From NCBI RefSeq assembly GCF_905397375.1, contig NZ_CAJPVG010000001.1, positions 372,001-436,000 of the forward strand: a stretch of DNA of 64,000 nt, read 5' to 3'. Under the pieces are notes generated by a model. The model saw only the letters and a program-made list of their open reading frames with translations. It made no database searches and was not told the origin of the DNA. Below, piece after piece: positions 34,722-44,449 of this stretch. A program made the position numbers and the translations under genes. How positions within the stretch are numbered: position 1 is the first letter of the stretch; every line of letters starts with the position of its first letter. This DNA comes from Ralstonia mannitolilytica (lineage in GTDB: Bacteria; Pseudomonadota; Gammaproteobacteria; Burkholderiales; Burkholderiaceae).

Positions 34722-35611
34722 GCCGCTCCGTCTTTCCGATACAGCTTGATGACGGCGGAGAAATCCAGCTTGCCATCGCCCTTGCTGCTCACGGTTTGAT
34801 AGAGCTGCTGCGCCAACGCGCCCAGGTAGACCGGCTGACGGACGGACTTTGCTGCGTCACCGGCCAGGCCCAGATCCTTGAGCATGAGGTCGGTGCCAAA
34901 GCCGCCCGTGTAGCCGCGCGACGACGGCGCGGTCTCGATCACGCCCGGGAACGGGTTGTAGGTGTCTGAACTCCAGCACCGGCCCGTCGACGTGTTGATG
35001 ATGCCGCCCAGCACCTTCGGGTCAATGCCCAGCGCCTCGCCCAGCGACATGGCTTCGGCCACGCCGGCCATGGTGATGCCGAGCACGAGGTTGTTGCAGA
35101 TCTTCGCGCCCTGGCCCGCGCCGGTGTCGCCGCAATGCACGAGGTTCTTGCCCATGGCGGACAGCACCGGACGCACCTGCTCGAACGCCTGTGCGGTGCC
35201 ACCGACCATGAACGTCAGCGTGCCGGCTGCCGCGCCGCCCGTGCCGCCCGAGACCGGCGCATCGACAAAGGTGTTGCCGTGCTCGGCCGCCAGCGCGGCA
35301 AACGCCTTCACGCTGGCCGGGTCGATGGTGCTCGAATCGATGATGGGCACGCCCTTGGCGATACCCGCCAGCACGCCGTCTTCCGCCGTCAGCACGTGGC
35401 GTACATGCGCGGCGGCGGGCAGCATGGTGATCACGGTTTCCGCGCCCGTCGCGGCGTCCTTGGGAGATGCAGCGGCCATGGCACCGGCTTCCACCAGCGC
35501 GCCCACGGCCTGCGTATTCAGATCAAAGACGGTCAGCGCGTGGCCCGCCTTGAGCAGGTTGCGCGCCATCGGGGCACCCATGTTGCCCAGGCCGATGAAT
35601 GCGATTTTCAT
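34718..35611 (-). CDS. mmsB: 3-hydroxyisobutyrate dehydrogenase
   Basis: A 297-residue beta-hydroxyacid dehydrogenase oxidising 3-hydroxyisobutyrate to methylmalonate semialdehyde with NAD. The N-terminal dinucleotide loop is FIGLGNMGAPMARNL, the substrate loop is DAPVSGGTGGAAAGTL, and the catalytic Lys lies in GAGQGAKICNN. It follows mmsA by 19 bases on the same strand and overlaps the next gene. Confidence 0.92.
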   Translation of the reverse strand: MKIAFIGLGNMGAPMARNLLKAGHALTVFDLNTQAVGALVEAGAMAAASPKDAATGAETVITMLPAAAHVRHVLTAEDGVLAGIAKGVPIIDSSTIDPASVKAFAALAAEHGNTFVDAPVSGGTGGAAAGTLTFMVGGTAQAFEQVRPVLSAMGKNLVHCGDTGAGQGAKICNNLVLGITMAGVAEAMSLGEALGIDPKVLGGIINTSTGRCWSSDTYNPFPGVIETAPSSRGYTGGFGTDLMLKDLGLAGDAAKSVRQPVYLGALAQQLYQTVSSKGDGKLDFSAVIKLYRKDGAA

Positions 35612-35630
35612 GTCAACGCTCCCGGTGCGA

Positions 35631-37178
35631 TCAGCGCAGGCTGATGGTGGTATTTACGCCGCCGGCATCGACCGCGTCGTCAAACCAGCGCGCCGTGACC
35701 GTCTTCGTTTGCGTGTGGAACTGCACGACCTGCTTGCCGTACGGGCCCAGGTCACCCAGCTTGGAGCCGCGTGAGCCGGTAAAGCTGAAGTACGGCACGG
35801 GCACCGGAATGGGAATGTTGATACCGACCTGCCCCACGTCGATCTCGCTCTGGAACTTGCGCGCCGCCGCACCGCTCTGCGTGAACAGGCCCACGCCGTT
35901 GCCGAACGGGTTGGCATTGACCAGCGCAATCGCATCGTCCAGCGTAGGCGCGGTCAGCACCAGCAGCACGGGCCCGAAGATTTCGTTGGTGTAGATGTCC
36001 ATATCGGTCTTCACGTCGGTAAAGACGGTGGGACCGATGAAGTTGCCGTCTTCGTAACCCGCGACGCGCACATTGCGGCCGTCGAGCGCCAGCGTGGCGC
36101 CCTGCTGCACGCCCGATTCGATCAGCCCGAGAATGCGTTGCTTGGCGGCGCGTGACACGACGGGGCCGACATCGGTACCCGGCTCGACACCGGCATTCAC
36201 CTTGAGCGTTTTTGCCTTGGCGATCAGATCCGGCACCCACTGCTGCGCGGCGCCCACCAGCACGACGACGGAGGTCGCCATGCAGCGTTGCCCCGCTGCG
36301 CCGAAGGCCGCACCCACCAGCGCATTGATGGCCTGCTCGCGATTCGCGTCCGGCAGCACCACGGCGTGGTTCTTCGCGCCCATCATCGATTGCACGCGCT
36401 TGCCGTGCTCGCTGCCGAGGCGATACACATGCGTGCCGACCGCGGTGGACCCGACAAACGAAATCGCCTTCACATGCTCGTGCGTGCACAGCGCATCCAC
36501 CACGTCCTTGCCGCCGTGCACGACGTTCAGCACGCCCGGCGGCACCCCGGCTTCCAGCGCCAGCTCAACGAGCTGCATGGTCGACAGCGGATCCTGCTCC
36601 GAAGGCTTGAGCACGAACGTGTTGCCGCACACGATGGCCATCGGAAACATCCACAGCGGAATCATGGCCGGGAAGTTGAACGGCGTGATGCCCGCGCACA
36701 CGCCAATCGGCTGGCGCAGCGTGTAGGTGTCGACCGCGCCCGCCACGTTCTCCAGGAATTCGCCCTGCTGCAGCGAGCCCACCGAGCACGCATGCTCCAC
36801 CACCTCCAGCCCGCGGAAGATGTCGCCTTCTGCATCGGGCAGCGTCTTGCCCTGCTCGGCCGTCAGCGTGCGGGCAATGCGCGGCGAGTGCTCGCGAATC
36901 AGCGCCTGGAACTTCAGCATGATGCGCATGCGCGCGCCGACCGGCGTGTTCTTCCACGTGGCAAACGCAGCGTGTGCGGAGCGGATGGCCGCGTCCACTT
37001 CGCCGGCCGTGGCAAACGGCACGCGCGCCAGCACTTCCTGCGTGGCGGGGTTCACGATGTCGCGCCATTCCTTCGACTGCGATTCAACAAATTCGCCGCC
37101 GATCAGCAGCTTGACGGTGGGCGGGGTGTCCTGCTGTGCAGCAGGCTTGGCGGAAGCGAGGGAAGCAACGGCGCTCAT
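35631..37178 (-). CDS. mmsA: CoA-acylating methylmalonate-semialdehyde dehydrogenase
   Basis: A 515-residue aldehyde dehydrogenase that converts methylmalonate semialdehyde plus CoA to propionyl-CoA, CO2 and NADH. The catalytic Cys is in GQRCMATSV, and ITPFNFPAMIPLWMFP marks the MmsA subfamily. The ATG at 37178 has AGGAGA 6 bases upstream; an in-frame ATG at 37235 is rejected. Third gene of the six-gene valine operon. Confidence 0.93.
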   Translation of the reverse strand: MSAVASLASAKPAAQQDTPPTVKLLIGGEFVESQSKEWRDIVNPATQEVLARVPFATAGEVDAAIRSAHAAFATWKNTPVGARMRIMLKFQALIREHSPRIARTLTAEQGKTLPDAEGDIFRGLEVVEHACSVGSLQQGEFLENVAGAVDTYTLRQPIGVCAGITPFNFPAMIPLWMFPMAIVCGNTFVLKPSEQDPLSTMQLVELALEAGVPPGVLNVVHGGKDVVDALCTHEHVKAISFVGSTAVGTHVYRLGSEHGKRVQSMMGAKNHAVVLPDANREQAINALVGAAFGAAGQRCMATSVVVLVGAAQQWVPDLIAKAKTLKVNAGVEPGTDVGPVVSRAAKQRILGLIESGVQQGATLALDGRNVRVAGYEDGNFIGPTVFTDVKTDMDIYTNEIFGPVLLVLTAPTLDDAIALVNANPFGNGVGLFTQSGAAARKFQSEIDVGQVGINIPIPVPVPYFSFTGSRGSKLGDLGPYGKQVVQFHTQTKTVTARWFDDAVDAGGVNTTISLR

Positions 37179-37250
37179 GGGAGTCTCCTGGCGATTCGGT
37201 ATCGGTTGCGGTGGCGGTAGCGGTAATGGGTTCAATGCGGGACGGGCAAA

Positions 37251-38945
37251 TCAGGCGAAGTCTTCTTCCCAGTACTCGCCGGGCAGGCGAGCCGGTTGCG
37301 GCGTGCGTTCAAGCTCCAGCCGACGCAGTTCCACGCGGCGGATCTTTCCGGAGATGGTCTTGGGCAGCTCGCTGAACTGCAGCCGGCGGATCCGCTTGTA
37401 GGGCGCCAGCTTTTCGCGCGAGAACAGGAACACCGCGCGCGCCAGTTCGGGGCCGGCCTCATAGCCCTGGCGCACCGTCACGAACGCCTTGGGCACGGAC
37501 AGCCGCAGCGGATCGGAACTCGGCACCACGGCGGCCTCGGCAATGGCCTCGTGCTCGATCAGCACGCTTTCCAGCTCAAAGGGGCTCAGCCGATAGTCGG
37601 ACGACTTGAACACGTCGTCGGTGCGACCCACGTAGACGAAGTAGCCGTCGTCGCGCCGCATCGCCACATCGGACGTGTGGTAATAGCCGTTGCGCATGGC
37701 CTCGGCCGTGGCTTTGGCGTTGTTGGCGTAGCCCTGCATCAAGCCGAGCGGGCGGTGCGAGAGCGGCAGCACGATTTCGCCTTCGCTGGCGGGCTGATCG
37801 TCGTGGTCGACCAGTTCCACGCGGTAGCCGGGCAGCGGGCGCCCGACCGAGCCCGGCACGACCGGCTGCCCCGGCGTGTTGCCGATCTGGCAGGTGGTCT
37901 CGGTCTGGCCGAAGCCGTCGCGAATGGTCACGCCCCAGGCGCTGCGCACACGCTCGATGATCTCGGGGTTCAGCGGCTCGCCCGCACCGACGATCTCGCG
38001 CAGCTTGACGGCGTAGGTGGCCAGCGGCTCCTGCACCAGCATGCGCCACACGGTGGGCGGCGCGCACAGCGTGGTCACGTTGAAGCGCACCAGCACGTCC
38101 AGCGTGTCCTTCGGCACGAAGCGGGCGTAGTTGTAAACGAACACGCAGGCCTGCGCATTCCACGGGGCAAAGAAACAGCTCCACGCGTGTTTCGCCCAGC
38201 CGGGTGAGCTGATGTTCCAGTGGATGTCGCCGGGTTGCAGGCCGATCCAGTACATCGTCGACAGGTGGCCGACCGGATAGCTCTGGTGCGTGTGCTCGAC
38301 CAGCTTCGGCTTGGACGTGGTGCCCGAGGTGAAGTACAGCAGCAACGGATCGGTCGCCTTGGTCGGCCCCTCGGGCACGAACTGGGCGGGCGCCTCGTAT
38401 GCTGCTGCCAGGTCGATCCAGCCTTCGCGCTGCGCGCCCACGGCGATGCGCTTGACGCTTGCATCCACACTGTCGAACTTGTGCAGCTCCGCCGCGTCGA
38501 CAACCACGCAGTGCGCGCCGCCCAGTTCAACGCGGTCGCGCACGTCATCCGGCGAAAGCTGCGTCGTGGCCGGCAGCACCACCGCACCGAGCTTCATCGC
38601 CGCAAGCATCACGTCCCACAGTTCGACACGGTTCGGCAGCATCAGCAGCAGACGGTCACCCCGCACGATGCCAAGCCCACGCAGGAAGTTCGCCATGCGC
38701 GACGAGCGCTCCGACATCTGCGCAAACGACAGCTTCAACCCTTCGCCATGCGCGTCATCGACGATCCACAGCGCCGGGTTGTCGTTGCCGCGCGCCATCA
38801 CATCGAAGTAGTCGAGCGCCCAGTTGAACGTGTCCAGCGTCGGCCACGCAAACTCGCGATACGCCCGGTCGTAGTCGGTGCGATGGCGCAGCAGAAAATC
38901 GCGCGCTTCCACAAAACCCTGTGCTGCAGATACCGGTTCGTTCAT
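37251..38945 (-). CDS. AMP-dependent acyl-CoA synthetase (valine operon)
   Basis: A 564-residue ANL ligase. The P-loop lies in LLYFTSGTTSKPKLVEHTHQS, followed by DGFGQTETTCQIGN and the C-terminal PKTISGKIRRVELR with the catalytic Lys. GGAG precedes the ATG. Placement between the acyl-CoA dehydrogenase and mmsA suggests that it activates a branched-chain or propionate-like acid entering the pathway; this is inference from context. Confidence 0.87.
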   Translation of the reverse strand: MNEPVSAAQGFVEARDFLLRHRTDYDRAYREFAWPTLDTFNWALDYFDVMARGNDNPALWIVDDAHGEGLKLSFAQMSERSSRMANFLRGLGIVRGDRLLLMLPNRVELWDVMLAAMKLGAVVLPATTQLSPDDVRDRVELGGAHCVVVDAAELHKFDSVDASVKRIAVGAQREGWIDLAAAYEAPAQFVPEGPTKATDPLLLYFTSGTTSKPKLVEHTHQSYPVGHLSTMYWIGLQPGDIHWNISSPGWAKHAWSCFFAPWNAQACVFVYNYARFVPKDTLDVLVRFNVTTLCAPPTVWRMLVQEPLATYAVKLREIVGAGEPLNPEIIERVRSAWGVTIRDGFGQTETTCQIGNTPGQPVVPGSVGRPLPGYRVELVDHDDQPASEGEIVLPLSHRPLGLMQGYANNAKATAEAMRNGYYHTSDVAMRRDDGYFVYVGRTDDVFKSSDYRLSPFELESVLIEHEAIAEAAVVPSSDPLRLSVPKAFVTVRQGYEAGPELARAVFLFSREKLAPYKRIRRLQFSELPKTISGKIRRVELRRLELERTPQPARLPGEYWEEDFA

Positions 38946-39006
38946 CGTCGTCTCCTGGTCGGCGCGTTTGCGCTCTTTCGTATGCGGTCGATGTGCGCGG
39001 GCCGTG

Positions 39007-40140
39007 CTACACGTGCCGCGCGATCACCATCCGCTGGACTTCGCTGGTGCCTTCGTAGATCTGGGTGATGCGTGCATCGCGGTAGTGGCGCTCGACGGCG
39101 TAGTCGGCCAGGTAGCCATAGCCGCCGTGGATCTGGATGGCGTTGGAGCAGATTTCTTCCGCCAGTTCCGATGCGTAGAGCTTGGCCTGCGAGGCCTCCG
39201 ACAGGCACGGTTTGTCTGCACTGCGCAGGCGCGCCGCGTGGTGAACGAGCAGGCGCGCCGCATTCAGGCGCGTGGCCATGTCGGCCAGCATGTTGGCGAT
39301 GGTCTGGTGCTCGCGCAGCGCCTTGCCGAACTGGATGCGCTCATTCGCGTAGTTGCGTGCCGCATCGAACGCAGCGCGCGCAATGCCCACGGCCTGCGCG
39401 GCAATGCCGATGCGTCCGCCTTCCAGGTTCGACAACGCGATCTTCAAGCCCTCGCCACGTTCGCCCAGCAGGTTCTCTTCGGGCACGGCGCAGTCTTCCA
39501 GCGTGATCGGGCAGGTGTCAGACGCGCGAATGCCGAGCTTGTGTTCGGGCCGCCCAACGTGAAAGCCCGGCGTGTCCGTCGGCACGATGAAGGCGGAGAT
39601 GCCGCGCTTGCCCGCCTCAGGGTCCGTCACGGCAAAGACGATGGCGATGTTCGCGCGTGCACCGTTGGTGACGAACTGCTTGTTGCCGTTGAGCACCCAC
39701 TTGCCGTCGCGCAGCACCGCACGCGTGCGCAGGTTGTTGGCCTCGGAGCCGGCATGCGGCTCGGTCAGGCAGAACGCGCCAATCGCGCGGCCAGTGGCCA
39801 GATCCGGCAGGTAACGCGCCTTCTGCGCCTCGGTGCCGAACTTGAGGATCGGGCCGCAGCCCACCGAGTTGTGCACGCTCATCATCGTCGCGCTGGCAGC
39901 GCAACCGGCGGCCACCTCCTCCAGCGCGAGCGCATAGGCCACGTAGTCCGTGTACGAACCGCCCCACTCCGCGGGCACGATCATGCCTAGCAGGCCCAAC
40001 TCACCCATCTCGCGCACCACCTCGTCGGGCAAGGCGCCGTCACGGTCCCACTGCGCGGCGTTGGGCGCCAGGCGCTCGGTGGCAAAATCGCGCGCGGCGT
40101 CCTGGATCATCCGCTGCTCTTCGGTATAGAGGTCGTCCAT
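39007..40140 (-). CDS. acyl-CoA dehydrogenase, probable isobutyryl-CoA dehydrogenase
   Basis: A 377-residue flavoprotein. FAD/substrate motifs CLTEPHAGSEANNL and the C-terminal QIHGGYGYLADY are present, and the catalytic Glu is in YEGTSEVQRM. It should oxidise isobutyryl-CoA to methacrylyl-CoA, given that it heads an operon encoding the following steps. The start at 40140 (MDDLYTEEQ) gives the usual N-terminus; an upstream ATG at 40251 is rejected. Confidence 0.88.
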   Translation of the reverse strand: MDDLYTEEQRMIQDAARDFATERLAPNAAQWDRDGALPDEVVREMGELGLLGMIVPAEWGGSYTDYVAYALALEEVAAGCAASATMMSVHNSVGCGPILKFGTEAQKARYLPDLATGRAIGAFCLTEPHAGSEANNLRTRAVLRDGKWVLNGNKQFVTNGARANIAIVFAVTDPEAGKRGISAFIVPTDTPGFHVGRPEHKLGIRASDTCPITLEDCAVPEENLLGERGEGLKIALSNLEGGRIGIAAQAVGIARAAFDAARNYANERIQFGKALREHQTIANMLADMATRLNAARLLVHHAARLRSADKPCLSEASQAKLYASELAEEICSNAIQIHGGYGYLADYAVERHYRDARITQIYEGTSEVQRMVIARHV

Positions 40141-40311
40141 CGCTTGGCTCTTGCTTGTTTGCTGACCGGTGCCGCGTGACGCTGCCTGTGCAGGCGCCTT
40201 ACACTGTGCAGCCCGCGGCGCTCCGGTTCGATGGGGAAAAAGTGTAGGCACGCGGCTGGGCGGCTTCGATGCCCGTCACGATCAACTTGCGTGAGCGGAT
40301 TTGCCATACCG

Positions 40312-41328
40312 ATGAAAAACAACGAAAAAGGAACCGTCTCTGTCAGCCTCGTCAACGAGGCCGTGACGCGCGCCCGCGCGCATGGCGTGGACATGCAGCC
40401 CATCATGGCCGCCGCAGGCATCACGCCGCAGATGCTGGCGCAGCCGCGCAGCCGCGTGTCATCGGCGCAGTACGGTGCGCTGTGGGCCGGCATTGCGCAG
40501 GCCATGGACGACGAGTTCTTCGGGCAGGATGCGCACCCCATGCGCTGGGGCAGCTTCGTGGCGATGACGCAGGCGGCGCTGACCGCCCGCACGGGCCGGC
40601 AGGCGCTCGCCCGGGCCACGGGTTTTCTGCGCCTGGTGCTGGACGATCTGCATGTGCGCGTTGAAGAAGACGATCAGCGTGTGCGCCTCGTCTTTGTGCA
40701 CCGCAAGGGCACGCGGGTGCCGCCCATGTTCACCTACGCCACGTGGCTCATCATGGTCTACGGGCTGGTGTGCTGGCTCGTGGGGCGGCGCATTCCGTTC
40801 ATTGCCGCGCGCTTCCGTTGTGCGGCGCCGCAGGATGCGCAGGAATATCGCCTGATGTTCTGCGACGACATGGTGTTCAGGCACGATGCGTCGTACGTCG
40901 ACCTGTCGCCCGATTTTCTGGACCTGCCGGTCATTCAGACGGCCGCGTCGAGCAAGACGTTCCTGCGCGACGCGCCGGGCAACTTCATCGTCAAGTACCG
41001 CAACCCCGATTCCTTCGCCGCGCGCGTGCGCAAGACGCTGCGCAATCTGCCCGTGGCCAGCTGGCCCGCGTCGGACGCAATGGCGCTCAAACTGAACGTG
41101 GCCGAGGCCACCATGCGGCGGCGCCTGAAGCTCGAGGGCCACACGTATCAATCCATCAAGGACGACCTGCGGCGTGACATCGCCATTGGCCTGCTGCAGG
41201 ACACGCGGCGCACGATTGCGGACATTGCCGCCGCGGTCGGTTTTGCGGAACCGAGCGCCTTTCACCGCGCGTTCCGCAAATGGACGGGCATGCGACCGAC
41301 CGACTATCGGCCGGCCCGCGCGGGCTGA
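40312..41328 (+). CDS. AraC family regulator of the valine operon (inferred)
   Basis: A 338-residue regulator with an N-terminal Arabinose_bd-type domain (about 20-210) and a C-terminal AraC HTH (about 240-335, including IADIAAAVGFAEPSAFHRAFRKWTG). It is divergent from the acyl-CoA dehydrogenase, the position expected for an MmsR-like activator of mms genes. The ATG at 40312 has no strong ribosome site. Its 3' end overlaps the convergent LysR gene by 25 bases. Confidence 0.83.
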   Translation: MKNNEKGTVSVSLVNEAVTRARAHGVDMQPIMAAAGITPQMLAQPRSRVSSAQYGALWAGIAQAMDDEFFGQDAHPMRWGSFVAMTQAALTARTGRQALARATGFLRLVLDDLHVRVEEDDQRVRLVFVHRKGTRVPPMFTYATWLIMVYGLVCWLVGRRIPFIAARFRCAAPQDAQEYRLMFCDDMVFRHDASYVDLSPDFLDLPVIQTAASSKTFLRDAPGNFIVKYRNPDSFAARVRKTLRNLPVASWPASDAMALKLNVAEATMRRRLKLEGHTYQSIKDDLRRDIAIGLLQDTRRTIADIAAAVGFAEPSAFHRAFRKWTGMRPTDYRPARAG

Positions 41329-42233
41329 GGCTGCGCGGCGACGGCGTCCCCGGCCGTGCCGCTCACTTCCCGCAGCGTCTCCAGAAACGCCTTGAGCACC
41401 GGCGAGTGATCGTCCACACGATAGTGGACGTACAGCGGCACAGCAGGCAGCGCCGGCTCCAGCGGGCGGAAGACCACACCGGGCGGCGCCAGGTTCGCCG
41501 TCGAGCCCGGCAGCAGCGCCACACCAAAGCCCGCGCTCACCAGCGCCAACAGCGTCTGCACTTCGGTCACCTGCTGGCGCACGAGCGGCGCAAAGCCGGC
41601 CTGGATGCACAGATGCAGCAGATGATCGGCAAAGCGCGATCGCTTGGATTCGAACGCAACAAACGGCTCGCCGGCAAAGTCGCCGAGGGCCAGGCTGGTG
41701 TGCCCGGCCAGACGGTGTGTGGCCGGCAGTGCCATCACGATCGGCTCGTGCTGCAGCAGTTCGCTGCACACGGCGGGGTCTTCCTGCCCCAGCCGGAAGA
41801 TGCATGCATCGATGCGGCGCTCCTTGAGCGCGGCCACTTGCGCGGCGGGGGTCATCTCCTGCAGATGCCATTCGACGCCGGGGTAGCGCTCGCGAAACTG
41901 GCGTAGCGCTTCGGGCAGCAGCCCCACCATCACCGAGCTGATCATGCCGATTTCCAGCTCGCCCACCTGGCCGCGGCCCGCCTGCCGGGTGAGGTCCAGC
42001 GCGCGGTTGAGCTGGGCGAACACCAGCGGCGCCTGCTCCTTGAGCGTGCGTCCGGCGGCCGTCAGTTCCACGCGGTGGTGACTGCGCACAAACAGCGGCG
42101 TGCCGATCTCGTCTTCCAGCAGCCGGATCTGCTGGCTCAGCGGCGGCTGCGACATGAACAGGCGCGCCGCCGCCCGGCCGAAGTGCAGCTCGTCGGCCAG
42201 CACTGAGAAATAACGCAGCAGGCGGATGTCCAC
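41304..42233 (-). CDS. LysR family regulator downstream of molybdenum hydroxylase
   Basis: A 309-residue LysR protein with HTH at 1-60 (LHFGRAAARLFMSQPPLSQQIRLLE) and a CatM/BenM-like effector domain. The GTG at 42233 has AGGG about 6 bases upstream and lies only 8 bases past the stop of the molybdenum-hydroxylase large subunit, so it is the last gene of that operon. LysR proteins of this subtype often respond to aromatic acids. Longer in-frame versions extend antisense or upstream and are rejected. Confidence 0.83.
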   Translation of the reverse strand: MDIRLLRYFSVLADELHFGRAAARLFMSQPPLSQQIRLLEDEIGTPLFVRSHHRVELTAAGRTLKEQAPLVFAQLNRALDLTRQAGRGQVGELEIGMISSVMVGLLPEALRQFRERYPGVEWHLQEMTPAAQVAALKERRIDACIFRLGQEDPAVCSELLQHEPIVMALPATHRLAGHTSLALGDFAGEPFVAFESKRSRFADHLLHLCIQAGFAPLVRQQVTEVQTLLALVSAGFGVALLPGSTANLAPPGVVFRPLEPALPAVPLYVHYRVDDHSPVLKAFLETLREVSGTAGDAVAAQPQPARAGR

Positions 42234-42241
42234 GGTATGCC

Positions 42242-44449
42242 CTACGCCTTCAGACCGAAGTTGAACGGCGTTTCGCGCTGCCGCTTGCCGGTCAACCGGA
42301 AGATGGCATTGGCGATGGCGGGCGCCACCGGCGGGTTGGCCAGCTCGCCCACACCACCGGGCTTGTCGCGGTTGCCATCGACGATGACGATGTCGATGGC
42401 GGGCATGTCCGACATGCGCATCACGGGGTAGTCGTGGAAGTTGCTCTGCTGCACCGCGCCGCCCTGGATGTCGATGCGATCGAACAGCGCATGGCCGAGG
42501 CCCCACATCAGCCCGCCGTACAGCTGCTCCTCCACGCCCGTGCGCGAGACCGCAAGGCCAACGTCGGCCACGCAGGTGAGCTTTTCGACAACGACGCGGC
42601 CGTCCTTGCGCGCCACCTGCGCCACCACGGCGATGTAGCTGTCGTACGCCTGATGCGTGGCGACGCCCAGTGCGTGGCCGTGCGCCATGTTTCCCCACCC
42701 CGCACGCTGTGCGGCGGCGCGCAGCACGTCGACATGCCGGGGCCGGTCGGCCATGTGAGCGACGCGGAAATCAACCGGATCGCGCCTGGCCGCCACAGCG
42801 AGTTCATCGATGAAGCTCTCGGTGGCGAAGACGTTGGGGATGAAGCTGACGGCGCGGTACCAGCCCGTCGGGATGCCCGTTTCGTGCCGCACCCAACCGA
42901 TGTCCATGTGGTTGGCGCGATATGGAAAATCCCACTTCGAGAGGGCCTCGGTGGTGCTGTAGTCCATGCGATCGGGGCGGTCGAAGTAGCCTGGCTCCCA
43001 CTGTTCCGGCGAGGCGGGCGACACCGCGCGGATGCGCAGCGCATCGAGCCGGCCCTGCGCATCAAGCGCGCCTTCGAGGCGGTGATACGTGGCGGGGTGG
43101 CCGTACAGCGCGCGCATCTCGTCTTCGCGGCTGTTCATCAGCTTGACGGGCACGCCCGTCTTTTTGGCAAGGTAGCTGACTTCGAACAGCCAGTACTTGC
43201 TCTCGCGCGCGCCAAAGCTGCCGCCCGACACCATCTCGTGCAGCACCACCTTTTCGCGCGGCACGCCGCAGATCACCTCGGCAGCTTCCATCGCCGTGGA
43301 TGGCACCTGGATGCCACCCCAGTATTGAATGGCGCCGTCCTTGAACCACGCGGTGATGTTGACGGGTTCCAGCGGATTCTGCTGCTTGTACGGCATGCGA
43401 TACGCCGCATCGATGCGCTTGGCGCCGTGGGCCATCGCCACGTCCGTGTTGCCGGTCTGCACGCTGTGCACCACGCGCGCCTTGCCGCTGGCAAGCCATG
43501 CGGCCTGGTGCTGCGCGACATGGCCGCTGTCGAAATCGGCGAAGGCGCTGTCGTCCCACTCGACCTTGAGGGCCGCGCGGCCCTTGTTGGCGGCCCAGTA
43601 GTCGTCGGCCAGCACGGCCACGCCTTCCTGGTTGCCGCCCAGCACATCGGCGCGCATCGGGATGGTCATGACCTGGCGCACGCCGCGCACCTTCAACGCC
43701 TCGGCGCTGTCGATGCGGCGCACACGTGCACCGGGCATGGGCGCACGCTGCACGACCGCCACCAGCATGCCGGGCAACGACACATCGATGCCGTACTGGA
43801 ACCGGCCCGTCGCCTTGGCCAGCGCATCGCGCTTATGCCTGAGCTTGCCGATGTACTTGAAGTCCGCTGGATCCTTCAACGTCACGTTGGCAGGCGCAGG
43901 CAGACGGCCCGCCGCATCGGCCAGTTCGCCGTAGGTGGCCTTGCGGCCGTCGGCATTGCAGATGACGGTGCCGTCTGCGGTGCTGCAAGCGGCCACGGGC
44001 ACGCCCCAACGTTGCGCCGCCGCGCTGATGAGCATCGCGCGCGCCGTGGCGCCGGCTTGCCGCAGGCGCGTATATTCGAGCGACACGCTGGTGCTGCCGC
44101 CGGTGGAATACACCTTCCAGACCGGATGGATGTAGTCCTGGAAGAACGGATCTTCCGGCGTGACGACGGCAATGCGCATCGGGTCCACATCCAGCTCTTC
44201 GGCCACGCAGGCGGCCAGCGCGGTTTGCGTGCCGGTGCCCGAATCGTGCTTGTGGACGACGATCTTGACGGTGTTGTCGGCCAGCACGCGCACCCACGCA
44301 TTGGGTTCGAATCCCCCCGCGGCGCCATCCTTGCCGGCGGCCAGTGCATCGGGCAAGCGAAAGCCGACCGCCAGCCCCGCCGTCAGCAGCGCGCTCTGCT
44401 GCAGGAAGCGGCGGCGCGACGGTGCATGCAAGTCACGCGGCGCGTTCAT
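42242..44449 (-). CDS. molybdopterin-binding subunit of aldehyde/isoquinoline oxidoreductase type
   Basis: A 735-residue molybdenum hydroxylase large subunit of the IorB type. It starts with a Tat signal (RRRFLQ at 12-17 then a hydrophobic stretch), so the complex should be exported folded to the periplasm. Typical elements include GGSFGARESKYW and the C-terminal GGVGELANPPVAPAI motif with the likely active-site Glu. It overlaps the iron-sulfur subunit stop by four bases. These enzymes hydroxylate N-heteroaromatic rings or oxidise aldehydes; the substrate here is unknown. Confidence 0.87.
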   Translation of the reverse strand: MNAPRDLHAPSRRRFLQQSALLTAGLAVGFRLPDALAAGKDGAAGGFEPNAWVRVLADNTVKIVVHKHDSGTGTQTALAACVAEELDVDPMRIAVVTPEDPFFQDYIHPVWKVYSTGGSTSVSLEYTRLRQAGATARAMLISAAAQRWGVPVAACSTADGTVICNADGRKATYGELADAAGRLPAPANVTLKDPADFKYIGKLRHKRDALAKATGRFQYGIDVSLPGMLVAVVQRAPMPGARVRRIDSAEALKVRGVRQVMTIPMRADVLGGNQEGVAVLADDYWAANKGRAALKVEWDDSAFADFDSGHVAQHQAAWLASGKARVVHSVQTGNTDVAMAHGAKRIDAAYRMPYKQQNPLEPVNITAWFKDGAIQYWGGIQVPSTAMEAAEVICGVPREKVVLHEMVSGGSFGARESKYWLFEVSYLAKKTGVPVKLMNSREDEMRALYGHPATYHRLEGALDAQGRLDALRIRAVSPASPEQWEPGYFDRPDRMDYSTTEALSKWDFPYRANHMDIGWVRHETGIPTGWYRAVSFIPNVFATESFIDELAVAARRDPVDFRVAHMADRPRHVDVLRAAAQRAGWGNMAHGHALGVATHQAYDSYIAVVAQVARKDGRVVVEKLTCVADVGLAVSRTGVEEQLYGGLMWGLGHALFDRIDIQGGAVQQSNFHDYPVMRMSDMPAIDIVIVDGNRDKPGGVGELANPPVAPAIANAIFRLTGKRQRETPFNFGLKA

